Positions 1 through 8,334 of a stretch of DNA of 44,362 nucleotides are shown here, piece after piece. Numbering within the stretch: position 1 is the first letter of the stretch; each line of letters starts with the position of its first letter. The stretch covers positions 140,765 through 185,126 of the forward strand of contig JAUJMV010000001.1 in assembly GCA_030446685.1 (NCBI GenBank), in the 5' to 3' direction. Made by a program: the position numbers and the translations under genes. Below the pieces are notes generated by a model. That model did not search any database. It was not told the DNA's origin and saw nothing but the letters and a program-made list of their open reading frames with translations. The stretch is from Thermomicrobiales bacterium. Its GTDB lineage: Bacteria > Chloroflexota > Chloroflexia > Thermomicrobiales > CADCWN01.

Positions 1-2763
1 TTCGACCGGCTGCGCCGCGACGTGCATCTCCTCGGCGAACTGGTCGGCGAGGTGCTGCGCGAACAGGGCGGGCCGGGGCTGCTGGCGGCGGTGGAACACA
101 TCCGCACGGCGGCGATCGCGCTGCGGGCCGACGTGGCGGCGGGGGCGGCGGTCGATCCGGCGCGGGAGGCGGCGCTGCTCGACTGGATCGGGCAGCAGTC
201 GAACGCGCGCCTGCTGGAACTGGTCCGCGCCTTCAGTGTCTACTTCCACCTGATCAACCTCGCCGAGGAGCACCACCGCGTGCGCACCCTCGCGGAACGC
301 GAGCACGCGGGTGGGCCGCCGCACGAGTCGGTCGCCGCGGCCGCGACCGAGTTGCGCGCTGCGGGCGTCGGGGCGGCGGCGCTGCGGGACGGCGCGCGGC
401 GGCTGGAGGTTCATCCGGTCTTCACCGCCCACCCCTCGGAGGCGCGGCGGCGCACGCTGCTCGACCATCTCGAAGCCGCCGCCGGCCTGATCGCCGCGCT
501 GGACGACCTGCGCGCGACCCCGCGCGCCCGCGCCGCGACCCTCGACGCCCTGCGCCTGCGGACAACGCTGATCTGGCAGACCGCCGCGACGCTGATCGAG
601 CCCCCGACCGTCCTCGACGAGGTCCAGAGCGTCCTCTACGTCCTCGCCGGGACGGTCTACGACGTCGCCCCGGCCGTCTGGCGGACGCTGGAGGCGGCGG
701 TCGCCAGCGAGCAGCCCGGCGGTCCACGGCATGAGGTGTCGGCGCCGGGGCCGCTGCGCCTGGGCTCGTGGGTCGGCGGCGACCGCGACGGCAACCCGGC
801 GGTGACGCCGGAGGTCACGCGCGCCGCGGCGCGGCTGGCGCGCGCGGCCGTGCTGCGGCGCTACCGCGAGGAGGTCCAGCGGCTGGGGCGCGATCTCAGC
901 GTGTCGGCGCGTCTGAGCGGCGCCTCGCCGGAACTGCTCGAGTCGGTCGAGCGCGATCGCGCGGCGCTCGGCGTCCAGCCGGTCCGGCGCTGGCTCGACG
1001 AGCCCTACCGCCGCAAGTGCGGGCTGATCGCCGAGCGCCTGCGCCGGATGGAGGCCGGGGAGGGGGGCGGCTACGCCGATCCTGGCGCCCTGCTAGCCGA
1101 TCTCGGCCTGATCGCCGCGAGCCTGGAGGCGCACGGCGGTGGGCGGGTCGCCGCCGGCCCGCTGCTGGACCTGCGGCGCCGGGTGGCGGCCTTCGGCTTC
1201 CACCTGGCCGAGCTGGAGGTCCGCCAGCACGCCGACCGCCACACCGCCGCCGTCGCCGAGCTGCTCGGCCTGGCCGGCGCGTCGGGCTACGCCGCGCGCG
1301 ACGAGGTCGCGCGGCTGGCCCTCCTCGAAGCGCGACTGGCCGGGCCGCCGCTGGCGCCGCCCGAGGCGGCGCTCTCGTCGGAGACGCGCGACGTGCTGGA
1401 CACCCTGCGGGCGATCGGGGCGATCCAGGGGCAGGGCGGTCCCGCCGCCTGCCAGACCTACATCATCTCGATGTGCCGCACTCCCAGCGACGTGCTGGCG
1501 GTCCTCCTGCTGGCGCGCGAGGTCGGGCTGGTCGCCGTGCCGGAGGGCGGCGACGGGGGCGGGGCGCCGGTCAGCCGGCTCGACATCGTCCCCCTCTTCG
1601 AGACGATCGAGGAGTTGCAAAGCTGTGGCGAGGTCCTGGCGCGGCTCCTGGCGCACCCGCTCTACCGCGCCGCGCTGCGGAGCCGCGGCGATCGCCAGCA
1701 GGTGATGATCGGCTACTCCGACAGCAACAAGGACGGCGGCTACCTCGCGGCGACCTGGCAGACCCACCGCGCCCAGGGGGCGCTGGCGCGGGTGGCGGCG
1801 GACGCCGGCGTCGAACTGCTCGTCTTCCACGGGCGCGGCGGCGCGGTCGGGCGCGGCGGCGGGCCGATGGGCCGGGCGATCCTGGCGCGGCCAGCCGGGG
1901 CGCGGGGGCCGAACCTGAAGGTGACCGAGCAGGGCGAGGTGATTTCCGCGCGCTACGGCCACCCGGCGATCGCCGCGCGCCACTTCGAGCAGAGCATCCA
2001 CGCGTTGCTCCTCTCCGCCCTCGGGCCGGGCGGGGGGACGCCGCCGCCCGACTGGCCCGCGACACTGGAGCGGCTGGCGGCCGCGTCGCGGCGGGCTTAC
2101 GAGGCGCTGGTCAAGGACTCGCCCGATCTGCTGGCCTTCTTCCGGCAGGCGACCCCCTTCCTCGAACTGGGCACGCTCAACCTGGCCTCCCGGCCGGTCA
2201 GCCGCGCCGGCCGGGGCGTGGCGGCGATCGAGTTCGAGGATCTGCGGGCGATCCCCTGGGTCTTCAGTTGGACCCAGATCCGCGCCAACCTGCCCGGCTG
2301 GTACGGCCTGGGGAGCGCGCTGACGGCGCAGATCGACGGCGGCGGGCTGGCGCGGTTGCAGGCGATGTACCGCGACTGGCCGCCGTTCGCCATGGCGCTC
2401 GACAACGCGCAGCGCAGCCTCGGCGCCGCCGACCTCCTCACCGCCCGCCGCTACGCGACGCTGGCGGAGGGGGGCGCGTCGGCCCCGCCGTTCGCGCGGA
2501 TCGTCGCCGAATACGAGCGGAGCGTGGCGGCGGTGCTGCGGGTGACGGGGCAGGCCGAACTGCTGGAGACGGCCCCGACGCTGGCGCGCTCGATCCGGCT
2601 GCGCAACCCCTACGTGGACGCCCTGCACCTGGCGCAGATCGCCCTGCTGCGCCGCTACCGTGCCCTGCCCGACGACGCGCCGCGCGAGGAGCGCGCCCTG
2701 CTCCTCGACGCGATCCACCACAGCATCAACGGCATCGCCGCCGGCCTGCAGACGACCGGCTGA
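1..2763 (+). CDS. ppc: Phosphoenolpyruvate carboxylase (5' end outside the window)
   Basis: Cytosolic enzyme adding bicarbonate to phosphoenolpyruvate to make oxaloacetate, refilling the TCA cycle. The frame is open from base 1 (FDRLRRDVHLLGELVGEVL), the usual PEPC N-terminal helix, so the true start lies just upstream; the GTG at 22 is not a credible start. About 920 residues are visible, near full family length. Family landmarks appear in order: FTAHPSEARRRT with the catalytic His near visible residue 144, GGDRDGNP near 260, GYSDSNKDGG near 571, FHGRGGAVGRGGGP near 610, and a C-terminus ending NGIAAGLQTTG that matches the canonical PEPC tail. The usual FTAHPTEA is FTAHPSEA here, a conservative change. 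The downstream phospholipase D gene follows on the same strand after a 45-nt gap. Confidence 0.97.
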   Translation, partial: FDRLRRDVHLLGELVGEVLREQGGPGLLAAVEHIRTAAIALRADVAAGAAVDPAREAALLDWIGQQSNARLLELVRAFSVYFHLINLAEEHHRVRTLAEREHAGGPPHESVAAAATELRAAGVGAAALRDGARRLEVHPVFTAHPSEARRRTLLDHLEAAAGLIAALDDLRATPRARAATLDALRLRTTLIWQTAATLIEPPTVLDEVQSVLYVLAGTVYDVAPAVWRTLEAAVASEQPGGPRHEVSAPGPLRLGSWVGGDRDGNPAVTPEVTRAAARLARAAVLRRYREEVQRLGRDLSVSARLSGASPELLESVERDRAALGVQPVRRWLDEPYRRKCGLIAERLRRMEAGEGGGYADPGALLADLGLIAASLEAHGGGRVAAGPLLDLRRRVAAFGFHLAELEVRQHADRHTAAVAELLGLAGASGYAARDEVARLALLEARLAGPPLAPPEAALSSETRDVLDTLRAIGAIQGQGGPAACQTYIISMCRTPSDVLAVLLLAREVGLVAVPEGGDGGGAPVSRLDIVPLFETIEELQSCGEVLARLLAHPLYRAALRSRGDRQQVMIGYSDSNKDGGYLAATWQTHRAQGALARVAADAGVELLVFHGRGGAVGRGGGPMGRAILARPAGARGPNLKVTEQGEVISARYGHPAIAARHFEQSIHALLLSALGPGGGTPPPDWPATLERLAAASRRAYEALVKDSPDLLAFFRQATPFLELGTLNLASRPVSRAGRGVAAIEFEDLRAIPWVFSWTQIRANLPGWYGLGSALTAQIDGGGLARLQAMYRDWPPFAMALDNAQRSLGAADLLTARRYATLAEGGASAPPFARIVAEYERSVAAVLRVTGQAELLETAPTLARSIRLRNPYVDALHLAQIALLRRYRALPDDAPREERALLLDAIHHSINGIAAGLQTTG

Positions 2764-2808
2764 GCGCCGCCCGGCCGGCCACCCCGCCGCGAGATGGGAA
2801 GGGGGAAC

Positions 2809-4323
2809 ATGTCCACCGGCACCGCGCTGGATTACCTGATCCCCTGGCTCTTCCGCTTCCCCCGCTTCCTGGTCGGGCGCCTCTTCCGCCGCCGCCCGCA
2901 TCGCCACATCAAGGGACGCAAGCCGGGCGGCCGGATGCCCCCCGGCCAGTGGTGGTCCGGCGACGACCGCTGGTACGAGCGGAGCTTCCCGCCGCGCCGG
3001 CACAACCGGTTGACGCCGCTGATCGACGGCGAGGAAGCCTTCGACGCGATGCTGCAGGCGATCCGGGAGGCCGAGCACTACGTCTACATCGCCGCCTGGG
3101 CGCTGACGCCGTCCTTCGCGCTGCGGCGGCGGCAACTGCCGCCGCCGCCCGACGAGCTGCTGACCGCGGTGTTGGCCGACGTGTCCAGCCGCGTCACGGT
3201 GAAGATCCTGGCCTGGGATGGTGCGACCCTCTTCTTCCAGCCGACACGGCGCTTCACCAGGCGGGCGCGCGACGAACTGCTGGCGGCGGCCCCGCGGATC
3301 GACTGCCGCCTCGACGGCACGGCCTGGCCGACCCACTCGCACCACCAGAAGGCGACCGTCGTGGACGGGCGGATCGGCTTCATCGGCGGGCTCGACCTGA
3401 CGACGCTGGAGGGGGACCGCTGGGACACGCCGGGCCACCCCCTCCGCTTCGGCCGCAACTGGCACGATGTCATGCTCCAGATCGAGGGCGAGGCGGTGGC
3501 CGACCTGGAGGCGAACTTCGCCCAGCGTTGGGCGGCGGTCACCGGCGAGCGCGACCTGCCCCACTGCGACCCAGTGGTCGAGCCCGGCTGGCGGACGCCG
3601 TGCCAGATCATCCGCACCATCCCGCGCTGGACCTACCGCTTCGCCCTGCGCGGCGACTTCGGGATCGCCGACGCCTACCGCGACGCGATCGCCCGCGCTC
3701 GGCGCTTCATCTACCTGGAGAACCAGTACCTCTGGTCGCCGGAGATCGTCGACGCCCTCGCGGCGGCGCTGGAGCGCAACCGGGACGGGCACTTCCGGAT
3801 CGTGGTCGTCCTGCCGGCCCGCGCCGACTTCGGCAAGTACGACAACGACAAGCAGATCGAGCGCCTGCGCGAGATCGACGGGGGCCGCGGCCAGTTCCAT
3901 GCCTTCTCGCTCTACAGCAGCGGGCCGGCCACCGGCCCGCACGGCTTCGGCTTCGTGCCGATCTACGTCCACGCCAAGATCGCCATTATTGACGACGAGT
4001 GGTACACCGTCGGCTCGGCCAACTTGAACCGGCGGGGGCTGGCGACCGATTCGGAGATCAACGCGCACACGATCGATCCGGCGGGCGCGCGGGCGCTGCG
4101 CCTGCGGCTCTGGGCCGAGCACCTGCGCGCCACCGAGGAGGAACTGGCCGCCGACCCGGTCGTGCTGATCGACACCCTCTGGCGCGAGCGCGCGGCCCGG
4201 GTCGAGGAGCTGGTGCGGCGCCGCCAGGGCTTCCTCCCGGCGCTGGTCCACCCCTACCAAACCGGCAGAGTTCCCGGCGTCTGGATTCTGCAGGAGTTGC
4301 AAGGGTTGGCGGAGGGGCTCTGA
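2809..4323 (+). CDS. Phospholipase D / cardiolipin-synthase-like protein (paralog 1)
   Basis: PLD-superfamily protein with two HKD motifs: HHQKATVVD near residue 177 and VHAKIAIIDD near 387, each followed by the expected Gly/Ser-Asn segment (GSANLNRRG in the second). Such proteins hydrolyse or transfer phosphatidyl groups, but the exact substrate cannot be read from sequence. I start at ATG 2809 because an AAGGGGG ribosome site sits 3 nt upstream; ATG 2794 is in frame but lacks one. The N-terminus is basic and aromatic with no clear transmembrane span, unlike classical cardiolipin synthases, which carry a PLDc_N membrane domain. A close paralog lies at 8884-10401, and a broken stand-alone PLDc_N peptide lies between them at 5254-5479. 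Confidence 0.9.
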   Translation: MSTGTALDYLIPWLFRFPRFLVGRLFRRRPHRHIKGRKPGGRMPPGQWWSGDDRWYERSFPPRRHNRLTPLIDGEEAFDAMLQAIREAEHYVYIAAWALTPSFALRRRQLPPPPDELLTAVLADVSSRVTVKILAWDGATLFFQPTRRFTRRARDELLAAAPRIDCRLDGTAWPTHSHHQKATVVDGRIGFIGGLDLTTLEGDRWDTPGHPLRFGRNWHDVMLQIEGEAVADLEANFAQRWAAVTGERDLPHCDPVVEPGWRTPCQIIRTIPRWTYRFALRGDFGIADAYRDAIARARRFIYLENQYLWSPEIVDALAAALERNRDGHFRIVVVLPARADFGKYDNDKQIERLREIDGGRGQFHAFSLYSSGPATGPHGFGFVPIYVHAKIAIIDDEWYTVGSANLNRRGLATDSEINAHTIDPAGARALRLRLWAEHLRATEEELAADPVVLIDTLWRERAARVEELVRRRQGFLPALVHPYQTGRVPGVWILQELQGLAEGL

Positions 4324-4519
4324 GGCGGGGCGGCGGTGACCCGATTCGCCCGGCCGCGCGTCGCTCGCGAACGATGGGCGGTGGCGGCGAGATGGTGCCG
4401 GGCAGTAGAATTGGCCACGGTGCATCACGAGTCTCGCCGCGCTACCTGAGCGGAAAGGGCATGGCGAACCGCGGTGCGCCGTCGCGGTCAACCGCGTCGT
4501 GGGCATCACGAGGGACACC

Positions 4520-5206
4520 ATGCAACTGGAAGAGTACTTCGACTTCCTCGCGCCCGAGGACATCCGGGTCAAGGGCACGCGCGTCGGCATCGAGACGGTG
4601 CTCTACGACTGCATTCACCGCGCCCGGACGCCCGAGCAGATCGCCGCCAGCTACCCCGCGCTCACGCTCGAGCAGGTCTACGCCACGATCCTCTACTACC
4701 TGCGCGACCGCCCGACTCTCGATGGCTACCTCGCCGCCTGGCTGGAGTTCGGGCACCGGATGCGCGCGGAGCAAGCCCGCGATCCCGCCGCGCGGGATTT
4801 CGCGGCGCGGCTGCGCCAAGCGCGCGCCGGGCGTGAGGAGCGCCCGCCCCTGCCGCCGCTGGCAATCGCGCGTGAGCGTGCGCTTGCTCCTCGACGAGAA
4901 TGTCGATGTGGCGCTCAGCGGAGCGTTGCGGCGACGCGACGCCGATCTGATCGTCTGGTCGGTCGGCGACCCCGGCACGCCGCCTCGCGGGACGCCCGAC
5001 CCCGAACTCCTGCGCTGGTGCGAAGAGCACGATTTCGTCCTCGTCACCAACAACCGTCGGACGATGCCCGCGCACCTAATCGATCACCTCCGCGACGGCC
5101 GTCACATCCCCGGTATCTTCCAACGCAGCCCCGAAATCGGTATCGGGGAGACAAGCGAGCGCTTGCTCCTCGCCGCCGGCGCCTCGCGGCCAGACGAGCA
5201 TCGTGA
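4520..5206 (+). CDS. DUF433 antitoxin; frame runs on past the toxin start
   Basis: The first ~115 residues match DUF433 (MQLEEYFDFLAPEDIRVKGT, then an alternating helix-rich region with PEQIAASYP and LTLEQVYATILYYL). DUF433 proteins are winged-helix-like antitoxins usually paired with DUF5615 PIN-like toxins, and such a toxin starts here at 4872. The start is ATG 4520, with GAGGGA 4 nt upstream. The oddity is the end: no in-frame stop occurs near the toxin start, so the frame runs about 335 nt over the toxin gene in another register, ending in Arg-rich residues that look like shadow translation. A single-base indel before 4872 would place the TGA at 4873-4875 in frame and restore the usual short overlap. 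The real protein probably ends near 4875. Confidence 0.7.
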   Translation: MQLEEYFDFLAPEDIRVKGTRVGIETVLYDCIHRARTPEQIAASYPALTLEQVYATILYYLRDRPTLDGYLAAWLEFGHRMRAEQARDPAARDFAARLRQARAGREERPPLPPLAIARERALAPRRECRCGAQRSVAATRRRSDRLVGRRPRHAASRDARPRTPALVRRARFRPRHQQPSDDARAPNRSPPRRPSHPRYLPTQPRNRYRGDKRALAPRRRRLAARRAS

Positions 5207-5234
5207 ACAAATGGAGTACTTGCCGCTCCTGTAA
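4872..5234 (+). CDS. DUF5615 PIN-like toxin
   Basis: Small (120-residue) DUF5615 family protein, a Mut7-C/PIN-like fold predicted to act as the RNase toxin of a DUF433 pair. Typical features are the N-terminal MSVRLLLDENVDVAL with the acidic DEN motif, PDPELLRWCEEHDFVLVTNN in the middle, and RRTMPAHLIDHL. The acidic residues Asp8, Glu9 and Asp12 plus the central Asp are the expected metal ligands. GTG 4872 is chosen because it places the conserved LLLDEN segment at the start and overlaps the upstream antitoxin, implying translational coupling. C-terminal ~20 residues are less conserved. Role is inferred from family and pairing only. Confidence 0.8.
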   Translation: MSVRLLLDENVDVALSGALRRRDADLIVWSVGDPGTPPRGTPDPELLRWCEEHDFVLVTNNRRTMPAHLIDHLRDGRHIPGIFQRSPEIGIGETSERLLLAAGASRPDEHREQMEYLPLL

Positions 5235-5253
5235 GCGGGCGATGCCGGCCCCC

Positions 5254-5479
5254 TCAGCGGCCCACCCGCGCCAGGCGCCGCGGACGCCGGACGAAGAAGT
5301 AGATCGCCGCGCCGATCACCTGCGCGAAGACGATGACCGGGATCCAGACGATCTTGTCGTTCCCCGCCTGGCTCGTTCATCGCGCAGTCGATCAGCATCC
5401 AGATCCAGAAGATTGTGCCCGGGATGCCGAACACCAGCAGGATCAGCAGTTCCAGCGGCCCGATGCCGAGTATATTCAT
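5254..5479 (-). pseudogene. Small PLDc_N-domain membrane protein, broken by a +1 frameshift
   Basis: From ATG 5479 (AAAGGAG 8 nt upstream) the frame reads MNILGIGPLELLILLVFGIP then IFWIWMLIDCAMNEPGG, the first hydrophobic hairpin and WIWMLIDC signature of PLDc_N. At the CCCC run 5362-5365 the frame is lost. Skipping one base restores NDKIVWIPVIVFAQVIGA, YFFVRRPRRL and a stop at 5254-5256, exactly the second half of the domain. The intact protein would be about 75 residues with two membrane spans. It is either a real one-base insertion or a sequencing error. PLDc_N is normally the N-terminal domain of cardiolipin synthases; here it is separate and sits between two PLD paralogs lacking it. Confidence 0.75.
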
Positions 5480-5520
5480 CCCGCCGCTCCTTTCAACTGG
5501 GACCACGTCCCGCCTGGGTT

Positions 5521-5571
5521 GGGTAACACCTGCAAGACGTTAACCGACGGTGAACGGTAACGTTGGTTACC
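5521..5571. promoter_or_regulatory. Cluster of GGTTAAC-type repeats upstream of the PLDc_N gene
   Basis: Four related words occur in about 50 bp: GGGTAAC (5521), GTTAACC (5539), GGTAAC (5556) and GGTTACC (5565). The last two form an inverted repeat GGTAAC-GTTG-GTTACC at 5556-5571. The cluster lies 40-90 nt upstream of the minus-strand start at 5479, where an operator would be expected. This is a candidate site only; no matching regulator is identified. Confidence 0.3.
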
Positions 5572-5616
5572 ACGGGAGAAACTGGCGAAGTCATGTTTTG
5601 TCATAATATCGTTCGG

Positions 5617-5739
5617 CTACGTCCTCCTGGCGATCAGGCGTACAACCAAGAACACGAGCAGGCCGATGACGGCGACGATCAGGGCGCCGCAGCAGGCGAT
5701 ACCCACGAGATAGCCGAGCGAAGGTCCGGTCGCTTCCAT
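5617..5739 (-). CDS. Hypothetical 40-residue single-span membrane protein
   Basis: Short frame starting MEATGPSLGYLVGIACCGAL and continuing with a Val/Leu/Ile-rich stretch (IVAVIGLLVFLVVRLIARR). The central ~27 residues form one strong membrane span, followed by a basic C-terminal tail, so the likely topology is N-out/C-in. ATG 5739 has AAGGGGG about 7-8 nt upstream, a credible ribosome site. It sits between two damaged minus-strand genes, the PLDc_N peptide and the Nudix gene. I do not recognise the family. Small size makes the call uncertain, but hydrophobicity, positive-inside tail and ribosome site argue for a real gene. Confidence 0.5.
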   Translation of the reverse strand: MEATGPSLGYLVGIACCGALIVAVIGLLVFLVVRLIARRT

Positions 5740-5819
5740 TGCGCTGCCCCCTTGCCCGCGCTTCCAAATGCGAGAGGATCGCCCGTCGGCAACTTTACCA
5801 TTTGGCCGCCGCCGTCGCG

Positions 5820-6278
5820 CTACCATTCGTCGGTGTCGGCGCCGCCAGCCAGCAGTTCCGCCACCCGGCGGCGGGTGGCGGGGAGGTCTCGCCGGGCAGA
5901 TCCTGGAGGGGGCGAACCGGACCGCCGCGATCTCCCGGCTCGCCGGGCGCGGCGTGCCGGCGGCGTGCTCGGCGACGAAGAGCGCGATCCGGTCGGTCTT
6001 GCCCTCCCCCGGCTCCAGTACTGGTGGAAGAGCCGCAGGTCCTCCACCATCAGCCCGGTCTCCTCCCGGACCTCGCGCCGCGTCGCCGCGGCGAAGGATT
6101 CCCCGCGCCTGACCCCGCCGCCGGGGAGGTACCACCAGCGCTCGTAACTGTGGCGGACCAGCAGCACCGCGCCGTCCCTCACGACGAGGCAGCGGCAGCC
6201 GCGCGTGGTCGGCCGCGCGACGCGCCAGTACAGCCGGCGCAGTTGGTGCAGCCGGCGCAGGGCGGGCGCGGGGCGCAA
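5820..6278 (-). pseudogene. Nudix hydrolase, frame broken at least twice
   Basis: Nudix proteins cleave nucleoside diphosphates linked to another group. The full Nudix box is present (G-x5-E-x7-REVREETGL, after a YLPGGGV strand), preceded by CLVVRDGAVLLVRHSYERWW. After HQYWSRG the frame is lost at a G run near 6010; the adjacent register gives EGKTDRIALFVAEHAAG and EIAAVRFAP. The first register then returns with ATRRRVAELLAGG and a stop at 5820. So at least two indels separate the pieces, one fitting a missing G. A likely start is TTG 6278 with GGAGG just upstream. The intact protein would be ~150 residues. Two frame breaks in 150 codons suggest decay or poor base accuracy here. Confidence 0.75.
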
Positions 6279-6502
6279 AGGGCCTCCAAATCCGGCGACA
6301 GGGTGACGAGCGCGCGGCGGCCACTGCGCGCCGAGCCGGCGCCGCGGCGGGGAAGGGCGAAAATCACCAAACGAACCCGCCCGGCGATTGACAGGGCCTG
6401 CCGTTGCCGGTATCGTCCCTTCGCTCCCCTGCCGCTTGGGGAGGATGCCGTGCGCCACGCCGGCGGCGCGGGGCGGGCGTGACTAACCGCGGAGGGGGTC
6501 TG

Positions 6503-8167
6503 GTGGCACGGATCGCGACGCACAAACAGGAGGTCGTCGCCTCGCGCGCGATCGTCGCCGCCAATCACCCGCTGGCCGCCAGCGCGGGGGTCGAGACGCT
6601 GGCGCGCGGCGGTAACGCGGTCGACGCCGCCGTGGCGACCCTCTTCGCCCTCTCGGTCGTCGAGCCGATGATGGTCTCCCCGTTCGGGGCCGGCTTCTTC
6701 GTCATCCGCGACGGCCCGAGCGGCGCGGTCGCGACGATCGACAACTACGCCACCGTGCCCGCCGCCGCGACCCCCGACATGTTCGACCCGGTCCCCGGCA
6801 GCCTCGATTACGAGACGGTCGGGCGGGCGAACGATGTCGGCTACCGCGCCGTCGCCACGCCCGGCGCGCTGAAGGGCTGGGCGCACGCGGTCGCGCGCCA
6901 CGGGCGGCTGCCGCTGGCCGAGCTGATCGAGCCGGCGATCCGCCACGCCGCGGCCGGCTTCCGCGCGAGCGCCTACCTCGTGCAACTGATCCGCGACAGC
7001 CGGGAGGAACTGGCGCGCTTCCCGGCCACCGCCGCGGTCTTCCTGCCGGGCGGGCAGCCGCCGGCGGTCGGGCAGGTGCTGGTGCGCGCCGACTACGCCC
7101 GGACGCTCCGCCAGATCGCCGTCGAGGGGGCGGACACGCTCTACACCGGCGCCCTGGCCCGCGCCGTCGCCGGCGACATGGCGGCGAACGGCGGCCTGAT
7201 CACCCTCGACGACCTCGCCGGCTACCGGGTTGTCGAGCGCGCGCCGGTGCGCGGCGCCTATCGCGGGCACGAGATCGTCTCGATGGCCCCGCCCTCCTCC
7301 GGCGGCGCGCACATCGTGCAGGTGCTCAACCTGTTGGAGGGGTTCCCGATCGGACAGGGGGATCTGGCGTTCGGCTCGCCCGGTTACGTCCACCTCTTCG
7401 CCGAGGCGCTGAAGATCGCCTTCGCCGACCGGCGCCGCTACCTGGCCGACCCCGACCGCGTGGCGATCCCGCTCGACCGCCTGACCGCGAAGGGTTATGC
7501 CGCCGAGCGGCGGCGCGGCATCGATCCCTTCCGGGCGCGCGATCACGCCGCCGGCGAGTTGGGCGCGGTGGCCGGCTTCCTCGGCGGCGAGGGGGCGGAC
7601 ACGACCCACTGCACCGTGATCGACGACGAGGGGACGATCGTCAGCGCGACCCAGACGCTCAACAGCGCCTTCGGCTCGAAGGTGACGGTGCCCGGCACGG
7701 GGATGCTGCTCGACAACTGCATGGTCCTGATGGACCCGGCGCCGGGACGGACCAACTCCATCGAAGGGGGCAAGCGCATCCTCTCCAGCATGTCGCCGAC
7801 GATCGTGCTGCGGGACGGCGCCCCGTTCATGGCGCTGGGCACACCCGGCGGCAAGCGCATCTTCGCCGCGGTCGCGCAGGCGATCCTCAACGTCATCGAC
7901 CACGGCATGACCTTGCAGGAGGCGGTCGAGGCGCCGCGCGTCTGGACCCAGGGCGTGACCCTGGAAGTGGAAGGGGGCTTCCCCGACCTGGACGGGCTGC
8001 TGGCCGGTTTGCGGGGCCTCGGCCACCGGGTCGAGACCGTGCCGAAGGTCGCGGGCGGCATGAACGGGGTGCTGGTCGATCCCGCCGGGCTGCTGCACGG
8101 CGCGGCCTGCTGGCGCGCGGACGGCGTGCCGATCGGCATCAGCGGCGGCGAGGCGCGGCCGGCATAG
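6503..8167 (+). CDS. ggt: Gamma-glutamyltransferase / glutathione hydrolase
   Basis: N-terminal-nucleophile hydrolase that cleaves gamma-glutamyl bonds, as in glutathione, and self-processes into two subunits. The nucleophile is Thr367 in the DTTHCTVIDDEGTIVSAT segment, which would become the first residue of the small subunit. Other family marks are ANHPLAASAGVETLARGGNA near the N-terminus, GGAHIVQVLNLLEG, and SSMSPTIVLRDG with LGTPGGKRI in the C-terminal half. GTG 6503 is chosen for the GGAGGGGG site 5 nt upstream. No signal peptide follows this start, so it may be cytosolic, unlike secreted E. coli GGT. 554 residues is normal length. It is followed by a palindromic element and then chrB. 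Confidence 0.93.
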   Translation: MARIATHKQEVVASRAIVAANHPLAASAGVETLARGGNAVDAAVATLFALSVVEPMMVSPFGAGFFVIRDGPSGAVATIDNYATVPAAATPDMFDPVPGSLDYETVGRANDVGYRAVATPGALKGWAHAVARHGRLPLAELIEPAIRHAAAGFRASAYLVQLIRDSREELARFPATAAVFLPGGQPPAVGQVLVRADYARTLRQIAVEGADTLYTGALARAVAGDMAANGGLITLDDLAGYRVVERAPVRGAYRGHEIVSMAPPSSGGAHIVQVLNLLEGFPIGQGDLAFGSPGYVHLFAEALKIAFADRRRYLADPDRVAIPLDRLTAKGYAAERRRGIDPFRARDHAAGELGAVAGFLGGEGADTTHCTVIDDEGTIVSATQTLNSAFGSKVTVPGTGMLLDNCMVLMDPAPGRTNSIEGGKRILSSMSPTIVLRDGAPFMALGTPGGKRIFAAVAQAILNVIDHGMTLQEAVEAPRVWTQGVTLEVEGGFPDLDGLLAGLRGLGHRVETVPKVAGGMNGVLVDPAGLLHGAACWRADGVPIGISGGEARPA

Positions 8168-8186
8168 GGCGCGGGGTGCTGGGCGT

Positions 8187-8313
8187 GGGCGGTGGGCTGT
8201 AGGCTGTGGGCCGTGGGCTGTCGGTGCAGGGGTCTAGCGCGTAGGCCCGTGCTTGGCTGGGTCTGGGTCTATGCAATACGCCCCGGCGTTTCCACGGCCC
8301 ACGGCCACCGCCC
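8187..8313. repeat. Palindromic element with GTGGGCCGT-type arms
   Basis: Left arm 8187-8216 (GGGCGGTGG ... GGGCCGTGG) and right arm 8292-8313 (CCACGGCCC ... CCACCGCCC) are reverse complements, except that the left arm has one additional 8-nt unit, GCTGTAGG. About 75 bp separate the arms. It fills the gap between ggt and chrB and has the same design as other gaps in this window. Confidence 0.7.
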
Positions 8314-8334
8314 GTGAACGAAGGGAGGCGAGCG

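Noticed and set aside
768..4590. Very long open frames on both strands over ppc and the first PLD gene
   Set aside because: They are Arg/Gly/Pro-rich shadow frames typical of high-G+C DNA, and the conserved proteins in this stretch are fully explained in another frame.
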